This document shows, piece by piece, positions 1 to 5,120 of a DNA stretch of 5,120 nt. The DNA lies in assembly GCA_001830645.1 (NCBI GenBank), contig MIBM01000086.1:6153-11272 (forward strand), read 5' to 3'. This DNA is from Spirochaetes bacterium RIFOXYC1_FULL_54_7 (GTDB taxonomy: Bacteria > Spirochaetota > Spirochaetia > Treponematales > UBA12059). The position numbers and the translations under genes are program-made. Numbering within the stretch: the first letter of the stretch is position 1; every line of letters begins with the position of its first letter. The notes under the pieces were generated by a model that saw only the letters and a list, made by a program, of their open reading frames with translations, was not told the DNA's origin and searched no databases.

Positions 1-498
1 CCGGCGTTTCTCGTCCTTGGTGGCCAGGAACAGAATTGCGGTTATCAAGCCCACCACAAAAAAAGCCTCACCTATGAACGTGAAACTTACATGCAAGATA
101 AGCCAGTTTGACCTGAGTGCCGGTATGGGCGGCAAAGCGTCCTTGGGTATCAGGGGAGATGAGGCTATCATCATGAGGATGATGGCTATCATCGTGGAAC
201 CGAAGGCCACTCCGGTATTGTAGGCCAGGCGTTTCTGCATCCGGTAGCCAAAGACCACCAGGGCTATGGCCAGGGCGTAAAAAGCCAGGGATTCGTACAT
301 GTTCGTCAAGGCAAAAAAGCCTATCTCGATGCTCCTGGCGACCATTTCTGCGGAAAGCAGCACCGCAGCAGCCAGCAACAGCCAATGGGTATACGGATCA
401 GCCTTGTTGCCATGCTTCAGAAGCCAGACAACCTGCACTATGGCAGTTACAACAAGAAGCATGAAGGCCACAGTGGCTATGAAAGAGGCGAAACTCAT
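1..498 (-). CDS. ccsA: Cytochrome c biogenesis protein CcsA/ResC, N-terminal part (truncated by window edge)
   Basis: This is the first 166 codons of a polytopic membrane protein; the frame stays open to the left edge. I translated it from the minus strand. Several hydrophobic segments are visible, at about residues 5-27, 39-55, 70-86, 96-114 and 132-160. The stretch NMYESLAFYAL (66-76) and the WLILHVSFTFIGEAFF region (132-147), with a likely haem-ligating His136, are typical of the CcsA/CcmC/CcmF haem-handling superfamily. In System II, CcsA works with ResB to export haem and attach it to apocytochrome CxxCH motifs on the outer face of the membrane. The tryptophan-rich WWD motif would lie further downstream, outside the window. 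The start ATG at 498 overlaps the resB stop as ATGA and has an AAGGAGG ribosome-binding site (509-503) inside the end of resB, which indicates translational coupling. The family is well supported; the distinction from CcmC/CcmF rests on the ResB partner. Confidence 0.88.
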   Translation of the reverse strand, partial: MSFASFIATVAFMLLVVTAIVQVVWLLKHGNKADPYTHWLLLAAAVLLSAEMVARSIEIGFFALTNMYESLAFYALAIALVVFGYRMQKRLAYNTGVAFGSTMIAIILMMIASSPLIPKDALPPIPALRSNWLILHVSFTFIGEAFFVVGLITAILFLATKDEKRR

Positions 499-1532
499 AC
501 GCCCTCCTTTATTTTCTGTATGAAGGTTACGGCTGTTCCCAGGGCTATCAGCAGGAAGGCCACGAAGACAAGTGGATACCCGGGATCGTCAACCGCCTGT
601 ATGCCGGTGGCAAGCTGGGCTTTGATGCCTATGACCGTCAGGTCGCCGACCTGCTCTCCCGGAGCAGCGCGCAGGGTCTGGGCCTCACCCATGGCAGGCG
701 TGATCCTGAGTATGGCCCTGCCGGACTGGCCTGCAACTCCAGGCTGAGCAGTCGCTGGTGCACCAGGCATGCCTGCTGCGGAAGACCCAGGCATGCCGGC
801 AGGCGCGCCGGCCATGCCAGAGGTGGTTGGTGATTCAGGAGCCATGAAGAAATACGAGGTGGAGCCAAACACCCTCTCCTCACCCTGGGCAAGAATCACT
901 TCCCTGCCGTCCTTGTCTGCAAGGGCCAGGCTCGGCAGTTCGGAGAAACTGGACTGGTAGAAGGTAAGGCCTGCGTACCTCAGGGGCTTGTTGACCCTGA
1001 CCACGGCCTTGTCCACTGTGGTCTTGCCGTCTTTTTTTACATCGATGATGGAGGTCCAGTCGCTGGGCCGGCCATCTTCGTAGCGTTCAAAGGTAAAGTC
1101 CACAAGGCTCATCACCGAGCCGTCGGGCAGATTCACGCTGTCGCCAGGTGCAAGGGTAACCGAGCCCTCCTGGTGACCCGAATACGACCATAGACCGCCA
1201 ACCACCAGGAGTATGAGTCCGATATGAAGGATATCCGGTCCATGGTGGTGGGTTCCACGCTTTTTCAGTTCACGGATGAAGCGCTTTACCGTGCAGGCTG
1301 CGAGGTTGGAGAAGAAGGCAAGCACGGGGATGATGAAGATTATCGACCCGAAAAAACCCTTGAATCCGGTCTGGACAACCAACTGGGCTACAAGTTTGGG
1401 GTAGATTTCGTAGTAATCCACATCAGGCAGCCCCTGGGGTATCAAGGTGGCAAGGATGCTGCCTACCAGCAGGTATGATATAAGCCAGATGGCCAGTCTG
1501 ATGGAAGTCAGGCGGTCAAGGAATTTGTTCAC
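495..1532 (-). CDS. resB: Cytochrome c biogenesis protein ResB (Ccs1)
   Basis: This 345-residue membrane protein is the partner of CcsA in System II cytochrome c maturation, where it helps move haem and presents reduced apocytochrome. The N-terminal SIRLAIWL...ATLIPQG region (10-34) is a ResB hallmark. Transmembrane segments lie near residues 12-32, 60-80, 100-119 (with His103 in ILHIGL) and 319-338. A large periplasmic loop follows the third segment and contains the diagnostic RVNKPLRYAGLTFYQSSF stretch (179-196). I chose GTG 1532 because GAGGA lies 6 nt upstream (1543-1539) and the family motif follows at once. ATG 1595 is in frame but lacks a ribosome-binding site and would add 21 atypical residues. 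An odd Gly/Ala/Met/Pro-rich stretch with repeated GMPG units sits in the loop (238-271). The gene is the first of a resB-ccsA operon, divergent from the multihaem cytochrome that it probably helps to mature. Confidence 0.92.
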   Translation of the reverse strand: MNKFLDRLTSIRLAIWLISYLLVGSILATLIPQGLPDVDYYEIYPKLVAQLVVQTGFKGFFGSIIFIIPVLAFFSNLAACTVKRFIRELKKRGTHHHGPDILHIGLILLVVGGLWSYSGHQEGSVTLAPGDSVNLPDGSVMSLVDFTFERYEDGRPSDWTSIIDVKKDGKTTVDKAVVRVNKPLRYAGLTFYQSSFSELPSLALADKDGREVILAQGEERVFGSTSYFFMAPESPTTSGMAGAPAGMPGSSAAGMPGAPATAQPGVAGQSGRAILRITPAMGEAQTLRAAPGEQVGDLTVIGIKAQLATGIQAVDDPGYPLVFVAFLLIALGTAVTFIQKIKEGV

Positions 1533-1538
1533 TGGTGT

Positions 1539-1543
1539 TCCTC
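1539..1543 (-). promoter_or_regulatory. Ribosome-binding site fixing the resB start
   Basis: On the minus strand GAGGA lies 6 nt before GTG 1532. No comparable site precedes the longer in-frame ATG at 1595, so this site decides in favour of the GTG start. Confidence 0.7.
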
Positions 1544-1610
1544 GAAGGGCAAAAATTGCTTTAAGAGTTCCCCGGGAGCCTACCGGATAGTGCATGGGCT
1601 GTCAACGTAG

Positions 1611-1634
1611 CTTTGGCTTTGGCTTTGGCTTTTG
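1611..1634. repeat. Short hexamer tandem repeat (CTTTGG)
   Basis: There are three exact copies of CTTTGG (1611-1628) followed by one imperfect copy, CTTTTG (1629-1634). The tract lies within the probable 5' untranslated leader of resB, between its promoter and start codon. Read along that transcript it is a CCAAAG repeat. Slippage could change its copy number, but no function can be assigned. Confidence 0.8.
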
Positions 1635-1684
1635 CCTTTACCAGCTGACTGTCGGCTTGCAACTATATAACTAATTTAGTCATA

Positions 1685-1713
1685 TTTATATATAATTTTT
1701 TATCTATTTACAA
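1685..1713 (-). promoter_or_regulatory. Candidate sigma70-type promoter for resB-ccsA
   Basis: On the minus strand TTGTAA (1713-1708) and TATAAA (1690-1685) are separated by exactly 17 nt. The boxes match the sigma70 consensus at 4/6 and 5/6 positions. The predicted start of transcription is near 1678, giving a leader of about 145 nt before GTG 1532. The region is very AT-rich compared with the surrounding coding DNA. It is called by eye from consensus and spacing only. Confidence 0.5.
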
Positions 1714-1735
1714 AGCTCTATATTGACGCTATTAT
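1707..1735 (+). promoter_or_regulatory. Candidate sigma70-type promoter for the cytochrome-rhodanese operon
   Basis: TTTACA (1707-1712) and TATTAT (1730-1735) are separated by exactly 17 nt, and each matches consensus at 5/6 positions. Transcription would start near 1742, leaving a leader of about 78 nt before GTG 1820. The -35 box occupies almost the same bases as the -35 box of the opposing resB promoter, so the two may compete or share a regulator. Confidence 0.55.
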
Positions 1736-1805
1736 TTTATCGGATTCGCTTGGGTTCCAGACGGGATCCACAGGTCATCGGCCTGGTCATACACATACAA
1801 TATGA

Positions 1806-1813
1806 AAGGAGGT
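1806..1813 (+). promoter_or_regulatory. Ribosome-binding site fixing the GTG start of the cytochrome
   Basis: AAGGAGGT is a full anti-Shine-Dalgarno match placed 6 nt (TCCACA) before GTG 1820. An in-frame ATG at 1802 overlaps this site and cannot use it, so GTG 1820 is the real start. Confidence 0.85.
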
Positions 1814-1819
1814 TCCACA

Positions 1820-3049
1820 GTGAATAAGGTAAGCACGGCCAGGGCCATGCTGATAGTCGCCTTCTTCGGGGCCGGCGCGCTTAGCGTGCACGCCACGGAC
1901 TCAAGTTGTGTAGATTGCCATTCGAACCAGGCAATCATGCAGAAACTCGTATCCCCTCCCGTAGCAAGCGCAGCCGAAGGTGAAGGGTGAGCAGGACCCC
2001 CTCCCCCGGTTCGGGCGGATTATTACATGAGTTACGTGGTAACCCAGGAAGCCATTGACGAGGATCTTCATCTCCATTACCTGAGTTGTTCCGATTGCCA
2101 TGCCGGAAATCCCGGTGCGGTGGATCAGGCAGCAGCTCATACGGGTTTGATTTCCCGGCCATCAGACGATCCAGTCGCGGCCTGTGGCACCTGCCATGAA
2201 GAAACAGCAAAAAATTACACTTTGTCTCTCCATTATACGGCTGCCGGAATGCAGCACGGTGTGTCAGCCCGGTTCAATGCGGACGAGAAGAAGATTTTTG
2301 ACCAGAAGGTTTTCGAGCAGTCATGCCGGAGCTGCCATGCATCCTGCGGCGATTGCCATGTCAAGAGTCCTGTGGTCAGCGGCGTAAACAGCGGCCTCAT
2401 GGACAACCACCGCTTTGTAGCCCGGGCAGAAACCCAGACCTGTGCCCTCTGCCACGGCGGCAGGGTATGGCCGGAGTTCACTGGAGATTACGGTGGCATG
2501 CCGGATATCCACTACCGCAAGGGCATGACCTGTGTGGATTGCCACAGCGGAAACCAGATGCACGGCGATGGTACAGCACTGACCTCACGCAAGGATGTCA
2601 CCACAAAGCCGTCATGTACCGAGTGCCACAACCTGGCTGATCTTGGCAAGGATTCCACCAAGGAAGCCCATGCCATCCATGAGGACACGGTTTCGTGTTC
2701 TGCCTGCCATACAGCAACCGCATACCGTCAGTGCTCGTCGTGCCATGAAGGAAAAGGTGCCACCTCCAGTCCAGCCATCATACTGGGCAGGAATCCCCGG
2801 AACCTGGACCAGCTGACCACACTCAGACTGATCCCGACGGTACGGGATACCTTCCTTGATCATGCCAAGCCGACCATGTCCAATTACGATGCACTGCCCA
2901 ACTACTGGGATGCAGTGCCCCACAATGTGGCCAAGCGGACAGACCGTACCAGGGACTGCAACACTTGCCATGGTGAACATACCTACTATCTTGAGGCAGA
3001 CCGTATTCCCGAAGGTCTCTCTACGTACAACAAGGAACTTGTCTGGTAA
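1820..3049 (+). CDS. extKL: Undecahaem c-type cytochrome, predicted selenoprotein, ExtKL-like (UGA readthrough)
   Basis: If the in-frame UGA at codon 57 is decoded, this gene gives a 409-residue secreted cytochrome. A Sec signal peptide (residues 1 to about 25, cleavage after VHA) is followed by eleven CxxCH haem sites, starting at C30, C90, C122, C169, C176, C208, C238, C266, C293, C305 and C380. Haems four and five are separated by only two residues (CRSCHASCGDCH). Many additional His residues could act as distal ligands. Sec57 lies in the sequence GEG-U-AGPPPPV, between haems one and two. The protein should be periplasmic and carry electrons. A secreted rhodanese follows 73 nt downstream, and this pairing recalls the selenite/tellurite reduction (ext) loci of Geobacter relatives, where, as I recall, ExtKL is a multihaem cytochrome annotated either as two genes or as one selenoprotein. 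The architecture is read directly; the ExtKL name is recollection plus context. The alternative is a gene broken by a nonsense mutation, which I consider less likely. Confidence 0.82.
1988..1990 (+). other. In-frame UGA, predicted selenocysteine codon (Sec57)
   Basis: UGA splits a single uninterrupted reading frame: codons 1-56 hold the start, signal peptide and haem one, and codons 58-409 hold haems two to eleven. No frameshift is needed to join them. The first Met after the UGA (codon 70, at 2027) has no clear ribosome-binding site and no signal sequence, yet the ten haem sites after it would need export. An SECIS-like hairpin follows at the expected distance. Confidence 0.78.
2002..2019 (+). 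promoter_or_regulatory. Candidate bacterial SECIS hairpin
   Basis: U2002-A2019, C2003-G2018 and C2004-G2017 form a lower stem. C2016 is bulged, and C2005-G2015, C2006-G2014 and C2007-G2013 form the upper stem below the apical loop GGUUC (2008-2012). The GGU in the loop begins 17 nt after the UGA. From memory, the E. coli fdhF element has a GGU in its apical loop about 18 nt after its UGA, with a nearby bulged base. This element would bind SelB and allow Sec insertion. Folding was done by hand. Confidence 0.65.
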
Positions 3050-3074
3050 AAATTGACCTGCTGATGTTTATAAA

Positions 3075-3098
3075 TCCCCGCTCCCTGGCGGGCGGGGA
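3075..3098 (+). other. GC-rich intergenic hairpin between cytochrome and rhodanese
   Basis: TCCCCGC (3075-3081) pairs perfectly with GCGGGGA (3092-3098), and two further pairs (U3082-G3091, C3083-G3090) are possible inside. No U-run follows, so it is not a good intrinsic terminator. It may protect the upstream transcript end or set the ratio of the two products within one operon. Confidence 0.6.
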
Positions 3099-3122
3099 CA
3101 TTCGTTCAAGGAGTACCTGATC

Positions 3123-3992
3123 ATGAAGAAATTCGTACTTATCCTGCTGATCGTCGCCCTTGCGACACCCGCCTTTGCCAGGGGTATCGACCCTGTCGTA
3201 TCCGTGGAATGGCTCGAAGCCAACCTGAACAATGTCGTGGTCGTAGACATGCGCAAAATCGATGACTACAAAGCCGGCCACGTTCCCGGCGCAGTGAGCC
3301 TCCTGGGCCTCTACATACCCATGGCTGGCCTGAGCAATGAAGTACCTGCAGCCGATGAGCTGTCCGAACTGCTGGCCGAGGCCGGCATCAAGGCCAATTC
3401 CAAGGTAGTCGTGGTGGAGACCGACGGAGCCAGGTTTGCCTGGGCAACCCGTGCTGCCTGGACCCTGGTCTATGCCGGTGTAGCCGATGTTGCAGTGCTG
3501 GATGGCGGTTTTGCTGCCTGGACCAAGGCCAGCAAGCGCGTAACCACCGGCCAGGAATTCAAGGACGAGACCGATTTCGGGGTCAAGTTCGTTCCCGGCT
3601 ACTTTGCTGACAAGGCTTATATCCTCAAGAGCTTGAACAGTGCCCAGATTGTGGATGCCAGGGCTTATGACACCTATTTCGGCATCACCAAGCAGGGTTT
3701 CGTGGACCAGTTCGGCCACATTCCCGGCGCTTTCATGCTGCCCGCATCCTGGATCACCGATGCCAATGGTCTGGTAAAGCCCAAGGCCGAACTTGAAGCC
3801 ATGGTAGCCGCCCAGAAACTGAATGCCAGGCAGGAAGTAATCATCCACTGTGACTCCGGCGTCCTGTGCACCGCCTGGTGGTGGATGCTCTCACAGCAGC
3901 TTGGCTGGACCAATGTCCGTTCGTATGACGGTTCGGCCCAGGAAATATCCAAGGATCCGTCTGTCAAGTTCGTGAAGTACGTCTGGCGCTAG
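3123..3992 (+). CDS. extH: Secreted tandem-domain rhodanese (thiosulfate sulfurtransferase-like), ExtH-like
   Basis: This 289-residue protein has a Sec signal peptide (1-19, cleavage after AFA) and two rhodanese domains. The N-terminal domain has the CH2-A type motif DMR...GHVPGA (42-57) and the CH2-B type motif VLDGGFAAW (125-133). Its active-loop position reads ETDGARF, so it lacks the catalytic Cys and is probably structural. The C-terminal domain has DARAY (178-182), GHIPGA (198-203) and the active loop HCDSGVLC with catalytic Cys243; a YDGS motif follows (268-271). A second Cys, Cys249, lies just after the loop, and these are the protein's only cysteines. The start ATG has AAGGAG 9 nt upstream. 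Rhodaneses carry persulfide, or selenium bound to sulfur, on the active Cys. Directly behind the cytochrome it matches ExtH of selenite/tellurite reduction loci as I recall them. No lipobox is present, so it should be soluble in the periplasm. The rhodanese fold is near certain; the ExtH identity is inferred. Confidence 0.9.
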   Translation: MKKFVLILLIVALATPAFARGIDPVVSVEWLEANLNNVVVVDMRKIDDYKAGHVPGAVSLLGLYIPMAGLSNEVPAADELSELLAEAGIKANSKVVVVETDGARFAWATRAAWTLVYAGVADVAVLDGGFAAWTKASKRVTTGQEFKDETDFGVKFVPGYFADKAYILKSLNSAQIVDARAYDTYFGITKQGFVDQFGHIPGAFMLPASWITDANGLVKPKAELEAMVAAQKLNARQEVIIHCDSGVLCTAWWWMLSQQLGWTNVRSYDGSAQEISKDPSVKFVKYVWR

Positions 3993-4002
3993 GCTTGAAT
4001 CC

Positions 4003-4026
4003 GCTCTGATACCAGACTTTCAGAGC
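4003..4026 (+). other. Small hairpin just after the rhodanese gene
   Basis: GCTCTGA (4003-4009) pairs perfectly with TCAGAGC (4020-4026) around a 10-nt loop. It lies 10 nt after the stop codon and lacks a U-run. It may be a 3'-end stabiliser that acts before the true terminator downstream. Confidence 0.45.
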
Positions 4027-4054
4027 AAGGGTTGGAGACTGAATATCTGATACT

Positions 4055-4087
4055 ACCGCCCTGGGAACCCCCGGGGCGGTTTCTTTT
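4055..4087 (+). terminator. Rho-independent terminator of the cytochrome-rhodanese operon
   Basis: ACCGCCCTGGG (4055-4065) pairs over 11 bp, with one G-U pair, with CCCGGGGCGGT (4070-4080) around the tetraloop AACC. The run TTTCTTTT (4080-4087) follows. Stem, short loop and U-tract make this a strong intrinsic terminator 62 nt after the rhodanese stop. It separates the operon from the methyltransferase gene. Confidence 0.88.
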
Positions 4088-4130
4088 GGAACCGGACTGG
4101 CTTGCCGGCAACTTGCCTGGCACTGATTTG

Positions 4131-4162
4131 CATGCGGGGTTTACGACCCAATCACATGCGGG
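4131..4162 (+). repeat. Direct repeat CATGCGGG, possible operator
   Basis: Two exact 8-bp copies, at 4131-4138 and 4155-4162, begin 24 bp apart. They flank a possible -35 box and abut a possible -10 box of the methyltransferase promoter, which is a typical position for a regulator site. No regulator can be named. Confidence 0.4.
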
Positions 4163-4168
4163 TATAGT
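4140..4168 (+). promoter_or_regulatory. Weak candidate promoter for the methyltransferase gene
   Basis: TTTACG (4140-4145) and TATAGT (4163-4168) are 17 nt apart. The predicted start near 4175 would fall on or just after ATG 4172 and just before ATG 4178, giving a leaderless or nearly leaderless mRNA. That fits the absence of a good ribosome-binding site upstream, but the call rests on consensus alone. Confidence 0.3.
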
Positions 4169-4171
4169 TTG

Positions 4172-5017
4172 ATGGCCATGAAAACCTATTTTTCAAAACC
4201 AAAACCAGAAGAGCGCACAGAGCCTGTCTGCTGTCCGGTTTGCGGCCAGAGCAAGACCAGGCCGCACTGGCAACTGGATGGCTACGCCTTTGCCCGGTGC
4301 ATCGGATGCTCCCATATCTACCAGAATCCCCGCCCCCGCCCGACAGACCTGGCCAAGCGCTACGATGAGGATTACAAGCAGTACGAGGTTGAGAACGCCG
4401 AAAACTTCTTCAACCTGATGCGTCTTGGCCTGGCAGACCTGGGTTTTGACGAGATAGAGGCTTCCCTTCCAGCTGACAGGCGATTCATCGACATAGGCTG
4501 CGCCACGGGGGTCCTGGTACGGCACATGGCTGACCGGGCCTGGGAGTCTGTCGGTGTGGAACCTTGCGAAGGATCAGCCGACTATGGCCGCCGGCAACGC
4601 GGGGCCGATATACGCACCGGCATCCTGGAAACAGCGGCTTTCCCGGACGCCCATTTTGACCTGATACATTCCAGCCATGTCATAGAGCACATACCGGAGC
4701 CTGGCGCCTTCGTGGACGAGATACGGCGGGTTCTCAAACCCGGGGGCTGGTGCGTTACGGTAACCCCAAGTGTGGCAGGCCTCCAGGCCCGGCTACTGGG
4801 CAAGCACTGGCGCAGTGCCATAGCAGACCACGTGCACCTGTTCTCGCCCCCGGGCCTCCAGCGGCTGTTCGCCGATCGTGGACTGCAGCCAGTTCGCCTG
4901 AAGACCTGGGGTGGCATAGCCAAAGGCCTTGCCCCCTCACCCATCAAGACCGTCGTGGACCGTCTGGCCAAGCGTTGCGGTTTTGGCGACGTGATGGCTC
5001 TGCTGGTCAGGGGCTGA
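4172..5017 (+). CDS. Class I SAM-dependent methyltransferase with N-terminal zinc ribbon
   Basis: This protein of about 281 residues starts with a likely zinc ribbon, CPVC (21-24) plus CIGC (43-46), followed by the NPRP turn often seen in this group. The SAM-binding core has motif I DIGCATG (107-113), the acidic Glu130 at the end of strand two (VGVEP), FDLIHSSHVIEHIPEP (162-177) with its HVIEH signature, and LKPGG (188-192). HVHLFSPPGLQRLF follows, as in Methyltransf_11/23-type enzymes that act on small molecules, quinone-like or sugar substrates. The substrate cannot be read from sequence. Enzymes of this shape are common in polysaccharide or natural-product loci. No strong ribosome-binding site is visible; ATG 4172 and ATG 4178 are both possible starts. 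A terminator upstream makes it a separate transcription unit from the rhodanese operon. Confidence 0.87.
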   Translation: MAMKTYFSKPKPEERTEPVCCPVCGQSKTRPHWQLDGYAFARCIGCSHIYQNPRPRPTDLAKRYDEDYKQYEVENAENFFNLMRLGLADLGFDEIEASLPADRRFIDIGCATGVLVRHMADRAWESVGVEPCEGSADYGRRQRGADIRTGILETAAFPDAHFDLIHSSHVIEHIPEPGAFVDEIRRVLKPGGWCVTVTPSVAGLQARLLGKHWRSAIADHVHLFSPPGLQRLFADRGLQPVRLKTWGGIAKGLAPSPIKTVVDRLAKRCGFGDVMALLVRG

Positions 5018-5019
5018 TC

Positions 5020-5057
5020 CACTACAGGCTGCGGACTGAAGCGTCACTCCTGTAGTG
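5020..5057. repeat. Perfect 9-bp inverted repeat after the methyltransferase gene
   Basis: CACTACAGG (5020-5028) and CCTGTAGTG (5049-5057) are perfect reverse complements separated by 20 nt. The repeat begins just after the methyltransferase stop and has no U-tract on either side. It may be a transcript-end hairpin, a regulator site for the gene at 5083, or a member of a dispersed repeat family. Confidence 0.6.
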
Positions 5058-5082
5058 TCACCCCTGGAGAATCATCGCTGAC

Positions 5083-5120
5083 ATGTTACTTATCAAGCAG
5101 GTTGAAGAACACTTCCGGCT
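5083..5120 (+). CDS. Possible start of a further gene (12 codons visible)
   Basis: ATG 5083 opens a frame reading MLLIKQVEEHFR that stays open to the window edge. A GGAG at 5066-5069 lies 13 nt upstream, which is further than usual. Too little is visible to identify a product. It is on the same strand as the methyltransferase and 65 nt after its stop, so it could belong to the same transcript. Confidence 0.4.
   Translation, partial: MLLIKQVEEHFR

Noticed and set aside
1533..1595. Extended ResB start at ATG 1595
   Set aside because: There is no ribosome-binding site before it, and the 21 extra residues precede the usual ResB N-terminus. GTG 1532 has a well-spaced GAGGA.
1723..1728. TTGACG as -35 box of the cytochrome promoter
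   Set aside because: No acceptable -10 box lies 16-18 nt downstream, whereas TTTACA-17-TATTAT just upstream fits well.
1820..1990. Frameshifted or decayed pseudogene fragment
   Set aside because: There is no frame change, and all haem motifs, the signal peptide and the ribosome-binding site are intact. One UGA with a SECIS-like hairpin is a poor match for random decay.
2027..3049. A separate cytochrome gene starting at ATG 2027
   Set aside because: It would lack a signal peptide and a clear ribosome-binding site although its ten haems require export. Its frame is identical to the upstream segment, so it is better read as one gene through the UGA.
1820..3049. MccA-type sulfite reductase or NrfA-type nitrite reductase
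   Set aside because: No CxxCK haem site and no extended CX15CH haem motif is present. The haem count and lengths do not fit either family.
3075..3098. Terminator between cytochrome and rhodanese
   Set aside because: The stem is strong but is followed by ACATTCG and not a U-run, so complete termination is unlikely.
3021..3848. Long open frame on the minus strand opposite the rhodanese gene
   Set aside because: It mirrors the codon pattern of the rhodanese gene, has no recognisable domain, and runs antisense through a gene with clear motifs.
4582..5022. Open frame on the minus strand opposite the methyltransferase gene
   Set aside because: It is Arg/Ser/Pro-rich with no domain or ribosome-binding site, and it arises from the GC-rich coding strand opposite.

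Overview
The window looks like part of the chromosome of an anaerobically respiring, cytochrome-rich Gram-negative bacterium. It carries a System II (ResB/CcsA) cytochrome c maturation pair, an 11-haem periplasmic cytochrome that appears to contain selenocysteine, and a secreted tandem rhodanese. This combination suits Desulfuromonadota (Geobacter relatives) or Chrysiogenota (selenate and arsenate respirers). The sequence alone does not decide between them.

Layout. On the minus strand, resB (1532 to 495) is followed, with a 4-nt ATGA overlap, by the first 166 codons of ccsA (498 to the left edge). An AT-rich divergent intergenic region (about 1596-1819) holds two good back-to-back promoter candidates whose -35 boxes overlap on the same bases. 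On the plus strand, a multihaem cytochrome runs from GTG 1820 to 3049 and is interrupted by one in-frame UGA at 1988-1990. It is followed by a secreted two-domain rhodanese (3123-3992) and a strong intrinsic terminator (4055-4087). After that come an apparently unrelated zinc-ribbon SAM methyltransferase (4172-5017), a 9-bp inverted repeat, and the first codons of a possible further gene (5083 to the right edge).

Main point. The UGA in the cytochrome reads best as selenocysteine (Sec57). The frame is the same on both sides. The signal peptide, ribosome-binding site and first haem lie upstream, and ten haems lie downstream. The downstream part has neither a signal peptide nor a clear ribosome-binding site. 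A small stem-loop with a GGU in its apical loop begins 11 nt after the UGA, where a bacterial SECIS element should be. The cytochrome plus rhodanese matches what I recall of the ExtKL (seleno)cytochrome and ExtH rhodanese of selenite/tellurite reduction (ext) loci. The divergent resB-ccsA operon would supply the haem-attachment machinery needed to mature such a cytochrome. This working model is inferred from sequence and context.
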